Of a stretch of DNA of 64,000 nucleotides, positions 35,534 to 45,799 are shown piece after piece. The DNA is from Ilex aquifolium (lineage: Eukaryota > Streptophyta > Magnoliopsida > Aquifoliales > Aquifoliaceae), in assembly GCA_951799425.1 (NCBI GenBank), contig OX637398.1, positions 19,044,270 through 19,108,269 of the forward strand, written 5' to 3'. The notes beneath the pieces are model-generated. The model saw only the letters and a list, made by a program, of their open reading frames with translations, made no database searches and was not told the origin of the DNA. How positions within the stretch are numbered: the first letter of the stretch is position 1; each line of letters opens with the position of its first letter. The position numbers and the translations under genes are program-made.

Positions 35534-36589
35534 ATGGTTACAAAGGATCAGGATATTGATCCGAATAACCGAACTATCGAAGACCTGTCTAAAGTACCTT
35601 TAGACGGAAGCGAAGAGAGATACTTTCTCATAGGGGCTTCATTGGAAGCCGGAGAGCGCGAGAGGCTTGTCTCACTTCTAAAAGAATATGCCTACGTATT
35701 TGCCTGGACCACATATGAAATGCCTGGTGTGTCCCCCGATGAGGCATGCCATCGGTTGAACGTTGATCCAATGTTTAAGCTTGTAAAACAGAAGCAAAGG
35801 AGGTCGGCACCACAGCACTGGGAGACAGTAGAAGAGGAAGTGTCGCGGCTGTTGGAGTCACAAACCATCAGGGAGGTTCAATACCCGACTTGGTTGTCCA
35901 ACACGGTGGTCGTCAAAAAGAAAACTGGAAAGTGGAGAGTGTGTGTGGACTTCACCGACCTTAACAAGGCATGCCCAAAAGATAGTTTTCCTTTGCCAAA
36001 GATAGATCAGTTAGTTGATGCTACCGCCGAGCACGAGTGAATGAGCTTCCTGGATGCATACAGAGGTTACCACCAGATTCCACTCGCCAAAGAGTACCAG
36101 GAGAAGATGTCATTCATAACCCCTGAAGGAACTTACTACTACAAGGTGATGCCTTTCGGGATAAAGAATGCATGTGCCACATATCAGAGACTGGTAACAA
36201 AGATATTTTCACACGTCCTCGATAACATTATGGAGGTCTACATCGATGATATGGTTGTTAAAAGTCGAAAGTCTAATGATCACCTCTTTGATTTAAGGAA
36301 TACTTTTGATGTGCTGCACAAGTATCAGATGAGGCTCAACGCCTCAAAATGTGCGTTCGGGGTGGGCTTTGGAAAGTTCCTCGGGTTCCTGGTGACTCAC
36401 CGAGGAGTGAAGGTAAATCCTGATCAGGTGAAGGCATTAACCGAACTGCAATCGCCAAAGAATGTGAAGGACGTACAGAGGTTAACTGGAATGACAGCCG
36501 CCTTGAGCAAATTCATATCTCGAGCCTCAGATAAATGCAAGCCTTTCTTCCAATCCATCAAAGGGGAAGGGGAAACGCACTGGAGTTAA
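35534..36589 (+). pseudogene. Reverse transcriptase of the second Tat element
   Basis: Two parts in the same frame are split by TGA at 36038-36040. The first has FAWTTYEMPGVSPDEACHRL and GKWRVCVDFTDLNKACPKDS. The second has FLDAYRGYHQIPLA, PFGIKNACATYQRLV, the catalytic YIDDMVVKS and KCAFGVGFGKFLGFLV. It ends at TAA 36587-36589, where RNase H should begin. Confidence 0.83.
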
Positions 36590-37480
36590 GAATGTGAAGA
36601 AGCGTCTATCAAATTAAAAAATTATTTGGCAACCCCGCCCGTTTTAACGACGCCTTTGCTCGGGAAACAATTACTGCTTTACTTGGCCGTATCAGAAGCG
36701 GTTAGTGGAGCTCTGATGAGGAATAAGCACACGAGCCTAAGCCCCGTGTACTATGTAAGTAAAATGCTTTTCGGCGCCGAGTCAACAAACTTACCACTAG
36801 AAAAGTTGGCACTGACCCTAGTAACTTCGGCTAGGAAGTTGAGCCATTATTTTCAGGTGCACCCAATCTGGGGACTCATAGATTAGCCTCTAAAAACACT
36901 TTTCTAAAAAGCCGACTTGTCAGGGAGTATCTCAAAATGGGTAGTTGAGCTCGGTGAGTATGAAATTGAGTTTGAGCTGAGAACAGCGATCAAGGGACAA
37001 GTCGTGGCCGAATTCATCGCTGAGTTTTCCCCCAAACACTCTGATGAAGAATCAACCCCGAATCAGAAGCCAGGAGTTGGTGATGGACAGGTCAGGGCGG
37101 ACAGTTGGAGCTTGTTTGTGGATGGATCATCAAACCACAAAGGAGCAGGCATAGGGATCATACTGGAAAGCCCGGAGGAATGCATATTGGAAAAGGCAAT
37201 TAGGCTCGGCTTCCAAGCCTCATACAACGAAGCAGAGTACGAGGCCTTATTAGCAGGAGTAAGGCTTGTGGTCGGCTTGGGGGTAACAAAGCTTCAAATA
37301 TTTTATGACTCACAATTGGTGGTGAATCAGATAATAGGGGAGTACATGACCAAATATGAAGGATGACGGCTTACCATGATGTTGCCAAAAAAGAGTTAGG
37401 CCAGATACCAGAGTACTTTATCCAGCAGGTAGGCAGAGCTAGAAACGCTCATGCCGATGCCCTGTTATCATCGGCCTAGG
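36590..37480 (+). pseudogene. RNase H and second (archaeal-type) RNase H (second Tat element)
   Basis: First RNase H text: LLLYLAVSEAVSGALMR, YYVSKMLFGAE, LEKLALTLV (36626-36886). The second RNase H at 37110-37366 reads SLFVDGSSNHKGAGIGII, SYNEAEYEALLAGVRL, YDSQLVVNQI, and continues in another frame with RNAHADAL near 37440. The double RNase H supports Tat lineage. Confidence 0.8.
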
Positions 37481-37569
37481 CCATGGATAAGAAGAACGAG
37501 AGAACAATCACAGTAGAGCTCCAAACCGAGCTGAGCATTGAAACTGTGTGCTCGGAAGAAGTTCTCTCT

Positions 37570-38840
37570 TGAAACTTGCAGCCAAGTTGGATGGATGCAA
37601 TCATTGCCTACTTAAAGAATGAGGATCTACCTGAGGAAAAGAAGCAATACCATAAGCTACGGTTAAAAGCAGTAAGGTTCTGACTATCTCCTAAAGATGA
37701 GCTCTACCGGTGATTGTTTGGAGGACTATAATTGGAATGTGTTCATCCAAACTCGGTGCCAAGTTTCTTAATTGAGATCCATGAAGGGAGCTATATGGCA
37801 CATACTGGTGGAAGATCACTGGCTCACCCATCAATCTTCTAGGGATTTTGATGGCCGTACATGTAGAAAGATGCACAACAATTCGTTAGGCACTGCGGAA
37901 AGTGCTAGATGTTTTCTTTGATACCCAGAAAACCGGCGTAGGAATTACTCCCATTAACCAGTCCTTGACCGTTCGCACAATGGGGATTGGATATAGTGGG
38001 TCCATTGCCACGGGCCCCTGGAAATAAGCGTTTTCTCCTCGTGGCAACCAACTATTTCACAAAATGGGTAGAGGCGGAACCCCTAGCAAACATACGAGAT
38101 ACTAACACGAGGAAGTTTGTATGGAAAAACATCATCACTAGGTTCGGCATACCTAAGGCTCTTGTGTCCGACAATGGGACTCAGTTCGAGAGTGGTCCCT
38201 TCAAGGCTTTTTGTCAGCAGTATGGAATTCGGAACCATTACTCTACTATGGCGTACCCCCAGAGTAATGGGCAAGCAGAAATATCAAATAAAACAATCCT
38301 TGATGGGATTAAGAAGAGGCTGGAAAACGCAAAAGGTAGATGGGTGGAAGAGTTGCCAAGCGTTCTATGGACGTACCGAACCATTCGTCGGCGTGCAATG
38401 AGGGAAACCCCATTCGCCCTCGCTTATGGGATGGAGGCAGTAATACCTTTGAAAATTGGATTGTTGACTCTGAGAACCGAGCTCGTCTCCAGTGGGAGTA
38501 ATGACTTCGCCATTGCCTGAAAATTAGACTTGATTCATGAAAAAAGGGATCTTACAACAATACGGATGGTATCTTATCAGTAGCAAATATCTCGAGCTTA
38601 TAACAAGAAGATTAGTCCTTGCACTTTCGCCCTTGGAGATCTGGTCCTTAGACGCGTTATGAGATCGGCAAAGAATCCAGCGCATGGAAAGCTTGGTGCG
38701 AACTGGGAGGGGCCGTACAAAATAACGCGAGTAGGAGGCAGTGGGTAGTATGAGCTTGAAACTTTAGACCACAAAATGGTACCATGACCTTGGAATTCAT
38801 CAAATCTACGAAAGTTCTATTTCTAAAAGTACCTTTTGAA
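37570..38840 (+). pseudogene. Integrase of the second Tat element, catalytic residue lost
   Basis: The zinc-binding part (37680-37920) is broken by stops. The core at 37987-38520 reads MDIVGPLPRAPGNKRFLLVA then TNYFTKWVEAE: the first catalytic Asp (expected in ATDYFTKW) is Asn. The second Asp (SDNGTQF) and the Glu (NGQAEIS) remain. The C-terminus (NWEGPYKI-like, about 38700-38730) is degenerate. Confidence 0.8.
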
Positions 38841-39206
38841 ATGTGAACTCTGAAGTACCTTTGGGAGAATAAGGGTGCCCCTTATGGAGATTCTTTGAAA
38901 GGATAATGTATTACCTTTATGTCTACAAAGGCAGATCTTTAGCATTTTTTGAATAAAAATCTACAATTTTCCTATCTACAAATTAGATTCATCCTACTGC
39001 CAAGGCAGGGAGGCAAAAATTCTGATAGAAGCGTGAGCTTAAATCAGGCGTAGCCACCCGATCAAATCCTGGCCCTCGGTTAGGCATGACGATGTAAATC
39101 GAATGGGTAGTGATTTGAGTCCGATTAGATCGGCTGGTCGGTACGAATGTAGAAACAGTCTCTTAAAGTGCCCATGGGGCCAGAGTCTCTATTTCTATGG
39201 GATAGT

Positions 39207-39779
39207 CAACCGAGCTCTTTGAAGAGAGGCCGAGTAAGGGCCGTAAGTTAAAAGAGCAGAATTTGTTTAAGTCCCTACTTGGGACCAAGATCTTTAAAGA
39301 AAGGCCGAGTAAAGATCATAACTTAAAAGAGCAGAATTTTTTTAAGTCCCTACTTTGGGACCGAGCTCTTTGAAGAAAGGCCGAGTAAATGCCATAACTT
39401 AAAAGAGCAGAATTTGTTTAAGTCCCTACTTTGGGACCGAGCTCTTTAAAGAAAGACCGAGTAAAGGCCATAACTTAAAAGAGCATAATTTGTTAAGTCC
39501 CTACTTTGGGACCGAGATCTTTGAAGAAAGGTCAAGTAAAGGCCATAACTTAAAAGAGCAGAATTTATTTAAGTCCCTACTTTGGGACTGAGCTCTTCGA
39601 AGAAAGGCTGAGTAATGACCATAACTTAAAAGAGCAGAATTTGCTTAACTCCCTACGTTGGGACCGAGCTCTTCGAAGAAAGGCCGAGTAATGGCCATTA
39701 CTTAAAAGAGTCAAATTTTCTTAAATCCCTACATTGGGACCGAATTCTTTGAAAAAAGACCGAGTAGTGGCAATAATTT
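39207..39779 (+). repeat. 76-bp tandem array between integrase and antisense ORF
   Basis: About 7.5 units of roughly 76 bp. Each has GGGACCGAGCTCTTTGAAG, then GGCCGAGTAA, then CTTAAAAGAGCAGAATTTG, then TAAGTCCCTACTTT. Units are 75-77 bp with scattered substitutions. No open frame spans the array. Confidence 0.9.
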
Positions 39780-39990
39780 CTTGAGTAACCATTTATTTAT
39801 GGATAGTCACTACTCGAGTAAAAGACCAAGATTAATAAAGAAAAATAATAAAGTACAGATGCACATAAATTGAGTAAAGAAACTTTTCATTACATCAAAG
39901 GAAAAGTTACAATAGAAACAAGTTTTTAAATTCTATTGCTTAGGTTGACGGGGGCTGAGAAAAGCTAGCAAGAGAATGACGATTGTAAAG

Positions 39991-41896
39991 TTATGAAGAA
40001 TGAGGTATTTTAGCAACAGTCAAACTAGCATGCCAACCTTTGCTGAAATATGCTTTTTCCAAGACTGGGATCTGTAAAGCCAAGTCATTCTCCACCTTTT
40101 CCATCCCTTGCTCGAAAGTTAAGTCTTCTTGCCCCTTAGCTTCAGCTTTGAATTTCTCAAATTCCTCCAAAAGGCCGAAGTGATCAAGCTGGGTTTGGGT
40201 AAGTTCGACACTAACTGCATGTTCAGACGCCTTCAACTCCTCAACATCTGCGACAAGTTTCTTGTTCTCATCAGTCAGGCTAAGCATTTGAGCCTGAAGA
40301 ACCAGAATCTCTTCGCAGAGTTTGCCATATTCTTCGTCACTGGATTCTTTTTTTGCTAAAACAGATGCACGGGCAACGTCCTTCATAGCTTTATCCTTCC
40401 TTGAAATCCTAGCCTACACTTCATGGACCTTTTGAAGCACCTATAAATCAAGGAAAAAATGATAAAAATCAAGAAGAACTCTGACCAATTGACCAAGGTA
40501 AGTACAGAAAAGAGGAGAAAATATCAGGACCATCTGCTAGATCGCTTGCCGTGTAATTTCATCATCAGATAAGGCCTCATTTACGGCTAGGTCACGAGGC
40601 AAGATCACCCCCTGACAATTCCCACTGCCACATTGAAGTCTTCGGCAACAGAATCCTTCATGGTGACTCCTTTCCTTTAGCTTTAAAAACTGGTTTGAAG
40701 GGAAGAATCATAGGCTTTGAAGAAGGAGCTACGTTAGACTCTGAGACTTTACATTTTTTTGGGGGGAGGATCATCAGATAGCTCAAGGACTGATTCAAGA
40801 AGATCATGAGGAGATTGACCTGGGGTAGGAGAAGGAGGAGGAAGCTGGATGGGGACATAGGACTCAAAGGCCCGAGCCAAGTCATTTGAAGGACCCTACG
40901 GGTGAGCCGCGTGGTTCGGCTCTCCAGTGGCTACTTCAACAAGTTCTTCAGGTTCAAGTTCTTGTATAAATACAAAAGTTTCAACGGGGACAGAAGGTTC
41001 AGTAGGAGTAGAAGTTTCAGCTGGTACAGAGGGTTCAGTAGGAACAGAAGGCTAAGTAGAGGATAAAAATCCAGAAAATTCCTAACCGGCCTGTTTCTTC
41101 CAGATGGGCCGAGAAGGGACTTTTTGCGGGAGCGAAGATTTTGATCTGGAACAACTTGGATAGATTGACGATCACTAGCAAGAGCAGAATTAGGTCGGGA
41201 AGGAACAACAATAAAAGACATATAGGTCGGAGTGTATTCGAGAAGTGTATAAGCAGCTCGGCAGAAGAGCGAGTCCTTATAATCCCACACCTTCTTCAAC
41301 TCTTCCATCTTAACAGCCCGTTCAGGAATTCTCCCCTATAAAGAAATACAGTGTAAGTAAAAACAATATACGTAAAGAGATGAGTAATAGTGTTAGTCAC
41401 CTGGTGCGCCTTCCTCGTAAGGGCATCGATAAGAGGGGGTAGCATTAGCGGCATACTCCCAATTCCCAGAGACGAAGATCACGTCATTCTCATGAACCTT
41501 ATTCGAATATGGAAGATGGGTCACCAAATAACGGTCCTTCTTCCTTACCGATAGGTAATAGTTGTCTCGAGCAGGTTTGATAATGTAACAGAACAGAATT
41601 TTCTAAAGACCCAAACTCAGGTTCAGCAGCTTGTTGAGAGCAACCACACCCATCATTATTCTAAAAAATTTGGGACAGCACTGAATAGGGCACAACTTCA
41701 TTGCTGGAAGTACCTAGAGAAGGAGAGGGTCGAGGGCAAAACGAACCCCACCTTCAGTAATCGCACGAATATGAATGGGAATACTCTCTTTGGTCCCAAT
41801 CAAAGGCTCTTCAGCACCAAAAATACGAATCTCAACGTCATTCGGAATATGGTATTTCGCTTTAAAGGCAGGAATTTTAGAAGAAGTGAGGGGAGC
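39991..41896 (-). pseudogene. Antisense ORF of the second Tat element (gypsy-type transposon domain plus coiled coil)
   Basis: Antisense to gag-pol and in the same place as the antisense ORF of the outer Tat element. It starts at ATG 41896 (MAPLTSSKIPAFKAKY); the IHIRAITEGGVRFALDPLLL region resembles the 'putative gypsy type transposon' domain start. After in-frame TAG codons (41714, about 41605) it reads RYLVTHLPYSNKVHENDVIF and VSGNWEYAAN. A GT-AG intron at 41336-41400 (65 bp) precedes KMEELKKVWDYKDSLF. Later exons are Pro/Leu-rich, and a last exon (40386-39991) has heptad-like QAQMLSLTDENKKLVADVEE text predicting a coiled coil. Several stops make it a pseudogene. Confidence 0.68.
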
Positions 41897-42134
41897 CATA
41901 ATGCAGAAGAAGATAAAGTGGATAATGGAGGAAACAACTTGCAATCTGGGAAAGAAAGGTCAAGCAGAAAGAAGGAAAGAAGGGTTCACTTAAAAAGAGT
42001 GCCTGAAACTTAAGGGACAACCGTTTAAATGCAAGACACGCCGCCAAAACTAAGGTGCATGTCTCAAAGGTACGTGCAATGATGATTTGGGGACATGAAA
42101 CGACTGATAGATGAAAAATGTATGTCACGCGTTT

Positions 42135-42165
42135 CTTGGGGGCAAATGAAGGGGCACTACATTTT
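42135..42165 (+). other. Purine-rich tract of the second Tat element
   Basis: TTGGGGGCAAATGAAGGGGC followed by ACTACATTTT abuts the 3' LTR. This is the usual position of a plus-strand primer. Confidence 0.6.
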
Positions 42166-42755
42166 TGACAAATGTTTTGGCATTTAATACTCTCACGTGG
42201 GAGTGATAAGAGTAGTCACGTGAGGAAACAGTAGAATCTCAGCCTGACCAAACTCTTGGATCATTACTTCGTCAGAGATGTGCTGAACTATTCAATAGCT
42301 CGGCAAGGAAGGGATAACACTCGGCTCCAACTAGACCGAGCTCCTCATATAAACAAGCGTTTGGAAAGTGCCTATAATTCTGGTATAACAACAGAGCGTG
42401 ATCATCGGCTCAGTGAGAGCGATTCGATCAAGGAAACTGTTAGAGAGATTTCAGCAAATTCCTAACAAAATTCCCAGATTTAAGAAAGGTGTGCCACCTT
42501 GTATCATCAATCAGGGAAACCCTAATGGAAGGAGACTCTATAAAGGAAGCATGAACTCAAGGAGAAAGGTACACACAATTCTCCCTGCATAGTTATTCAT
42601 CTCATTCAAGTACTGACTTAAGCATTGGAATGCCTTCGACTGAAGCACTTCGGTTTTGGGCAGTTTGCTCGTTTTGCAGGGGATAGAGAAAGGGAATATA
42701 CATCCTCAATTTGCACATTCTTTGAAGGAGGTAAACTCATTTCTTGCCTCTTACA
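42166..42755 (+). repeat. 3' LTR of the second Tat element
   Basis: Direct copy of 32618-33207, ending CTCTTACA. The next five bases (TAAAC) do not match those left of the 5' LTR (ATTTT). Confidence 0.88.
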
Positions 42756-43063
42756 TAAACAAAAAATATTTGAGATACCCATCAACTATATAATTCATTT
42801 TATGCATTGCTATGCTTGGATATGTACTGCAAAGCTATGCTAGCGTTAAGTGATTAGTCTTAGATATTGTGTTATTGTGGTATTCGTTATTGGCTAATTA
42901 TGTTGGGCAAATCAGTAATTATACTGATTTAATTGAGTTTTGGATATGTTTTCTTTTTGAAGTGTTTGTCCAGTTTTGCAGGTAAATAGGTTAACTTGAT
43001 GACCAATAGGAAAAAACCCAAGAAAAGGAAGAGGTTCAAAATTCAAGGGAGGCAAATGAAAAT

Positions 43064-43231
43064 GCGTCCGGGCGGCAAGTCATGGGGTGTCCGGAAGAAA
43101 ATTCCAGTAACTGCTCTAAAACGAGTGAAGAAGTGCATCCGGACGGAAGATCACACGCGTTCGGATGTGTGTTCCTTAGAGGCCAAGGCAAGCATGTGCG
43201 TCCGGACAGAAGAAACCATGCTTTTGGACAC
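43064..43231. repeat. Paired CpG palindromes (GCGTCCGGACGC-like) in the 5' LTR
   Basis: Copies start at about 43064, 43088, 43135, 43157, 43198 and 43219, i.e. steps of 24, 47, 22, 41 and 21 bp. Variants include GCGTCCGGGCGG, GCATCCGGACGG, GCGTTCGGATGT and GCGTCCGGACAG. Confidence 0.8.
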
Positions 43232-43807
43232 GTGTTTGGAATTTGCCCAGATCTCCATGTTGTCAACATAGATTAGGTTTTTACTACCTCATTGGCTATA
43301 AAAAGGGATGTAATTCTACATTGTATTTACCTTTGGTCTTCTAGTTTTCTTTCTTTAGTTTTATTGTAATTACTTTATGACCGGCTAAAAGTCAAACTAA
43401 GGATAGGGGAGATACTTTCAATGAAATATGATATTTATCTTTCATCCAATGTTTTTAATGCTTGATTTATTCTTTTAATTCAATTCTTGCTTTCTAGTAA
43501 AATTTTTGCTCTGTATAATTTCTTAATTCATTGTGCCATGTACATCGATTGCTTGAGATCCTATGCGAGTCAAAAAACTAGTTATTTCATGCTTGAATTA
43601 ATTAATAGGATTTTCGTAAGATAATTGATTTTTTATTTGCAATAAATTTATTTGCTGGAGAGTTTGATTTATCGTAGACTCCGGTCATGGTGAATGCTTG
43701 TAATCTGCATGTTAATTCTTAGATTTATTTGGATAATTTATTGGTTACTTTTGATGTTTTCATATTATCACCGCTAAATATTCTGGATGAGATCACTCCT
43801 CAACTAA

Positions 43808-45359
43808 TGACTTGATCTCAATCGTACACACCCAAGTATAAATGGTCAAGTTATAATATTCTCAGTGAAGTCCGAGGTCGATTCCACAACGAGTTATCTA
43901 CTAGAAACTTGAACAGAAAAAAGAGTGAATAAACCTAGAGAAAGATTGTGAAACAGTGGATTGTGATGTGAACTTAGTGATGAGAAAATAGATTTCTTAA
44001 AAACACGAGTTTTTAATCAATGGAAAAAGGACACTATTTAGTTTGGGGACCGGGACATGCATGCCATTGCTTGAGCCTATAATATTGCTACCATACTACA
44101 ATTAACCCCCACGTTAATGATAAGTTAATCGGAATGTATTTAATATAAAACCATAACACAACAACGTTAGGTTTATCGGAAGGTAAATGCACTGTACCAC
44201 AACCAAATACCCTAGAAAACTTGAAGGTATACAACCGTTCAAAATTCACTTTGATAATTGATCTGAAGGTTTATGGTTTAATGAAAAACATAGCTCCAGA
44301 TTAAGCATTGAATCAAAAGCATTGGATATGGCGAGACTTAACCTGTCTATAACCAATCTCCCGACTTTTACATAAAACTCAGCTTAGTAGTTCATTAAAT
44401 CATACATTAATAACATAATATAAAAATGATGGACTGAAAATAGCAATAAAACCTAACTCGGTACTTGCATGAACCATGAGCATAACCTAAGTTACACATT
44501 AGAAATACAAAGTACAAAACATTAAAGGAAAGTACTTTCCATCAATTAAGGGCGGTATATAACAATAAATCATGACTGTAAATACAATTATCAAAACTCA
44601 AGTAATGTTACACAAGTCATTCGTCCCTCACTAAAGAGTTAATGAAAAACTACCCACTCTTCATAGTCATAGACAACCTAGAAAAGTTGGTGATCTTTAT
44701 TCCTCCAAGTAAGATTGGAATTACAATACAAAACAATAATACAAAATTAAAGTTTCTAACTCTTCCCGGAGGTTAGATTGAAACACCACCACCCTTTCTT
44801 TGCCAAGACAAGGCTAGGAAAAGTGAAAGGTTCAACCTTCCAAGTAGGAAGATATCTTCAAGAAATGTAGAAGAAAGAATAGGCTAGGAAAGCCTTTATT
44901 TGAAAAAGAAAACATGCTTTGAAAATGGAGGGAGAGGGGTATTAATAGGAGTTTCATTGGGTCGTAGTCTCCATGGAGGACCAATAGGAAGCAAGGTAGA
45001 CCAATGGGAGAGAAGCCCCTTAAATTCGTTTATCATCGCCCAGACGCCAGCCTCCACTGTCCGGACGGTGCTTTTTCTCTGGAATTTCGGCGGTTTCTCC
45101 TTGGGACTTGAGCTGATGCAGGGCCTTCACCATTCGGATGGTGTTCCACCGTTCGAATGCTAGATGTTTTCCTCTATTTTTGCTTTTTTCTCCTTAGTCT
45201 CTTAGCTTCCCAAATTTTCTCTTAAGGCCCTGTATTTTTAAAATATATCATTTTTCCATCCATTAGTAACAATATCATTTAATTTTTAACTCTTTAACTA
45301 TTTAATTAATGCAATTAACCCTTAAATTCTTAAACAATGTAACATTCTAGGGTTAATCA
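43808..45359 (-). mobile_element. Solo LTR (Athila-like) inside the 5' LTR
   Basis: A 1552-bp insert that the 3' LTR of the host element lacks. Read on the minus strand it begins TGATTAACCCTAGAATG and ends AAGTCA, like the LTR ends of the nested Athila-like element (TGATTAACC...). It is flanked by ACTAA (43803-43807) and GCTAA (45360-45364), one mismatch apart; the unoccupied 3' LTR site reads GCTGA. No coding domains, so a solo LTR. It holds TGTCCGGACGGTG at about 45059. Confidence 0.82.
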
Positions 45360-45644
45360 GCTAATTTCCAACTGAGGTCGAAAACTGGATCATAGATAGT
45401 TATAGTGTTGAATTGAAAGGGTATCCTTGATACTTTAGTATTTCAAATTATTATTTGTACTCAATCAATCTTTGTTATTTTGAACAAAACCAATTTCAAA
45501 CAACTTCAAAGTATTTTTATTTTATTTTTCCTTGTGTTCTAACTCTTTCTCAAATCCTTGTGGTACGACCTAAGACTTCCGAGTATTATATTATTTCGTG
45601 CAACCTACGCTTGGATTTGCATTCTTAAAGTTGTAGCATGTTTT

Positions 45645-45662
45645 TGACACCATTGCTAGCGA
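45645..45662 (+). other. Decayed primer-binding site
   Basis: TGACACCATTGCTAGCGA aligns with TGGCGCCGTTGCCGGGGA of the related nested element. Most differences are C-to-T or G-to-A changes, three of them at CpG sites. Confidence 0.65.
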
Positions 45663-45799
45663 ATTTTTGAAAGGCAAGGAGCGCACCGTCACATCTACTG
45701 AGGTTTGCTTGGTTTACGATTCGTCGGAGTTTCAGTAACTTCGTTTCATTTTATTTTGCTGTAATTTAATTTTTGTTTACTACTTCTACCCTTTTTTTT

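Larger units (their letters stand above)
32618..42755 (+). mobile_element. Second Tat-lineage Ty3/Gypsy retrotransposon (decayed)
   Basis: 590-bp LTRs at 32618-33207 and 42166-42755 (TGACA...TTACA). The primer site TGGCGCCGTCTGTGGGAA is at 33210-33227. A purine-rich tract (42135-42165) ends at the 3' LTR. Internal order is gag, protease, RT, RNase H, second RNase H, integrase, a 76-bp tandem array, then an antisense ORF. Every coding part has stops or frameshifts, and the LTRs differ visibly more than those of the nested Athila-like element, so it is older. No matching 5-bp target duplication flanks it. Confidence 0.87.
42851..45638 (+). repeat. 5' LTR of the decayed Athila-like element, split by a solo LTR
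   Basis: The LTR proper is 42851-43807 plus 45360-45638. The left part carries a set of CpG-rich palindromes (43064-43231). A solo LTR occupies 43808-45359. The left edge is preceded by the TTAAG target duplicate. Confidence 0.87.

Noticed and set aside
39207-39779. CRISPR-like regular repeats
   Set aside because: The repeats are directly adjacent 76-bp tandem units without unique spacers, inside a plant retroelement.
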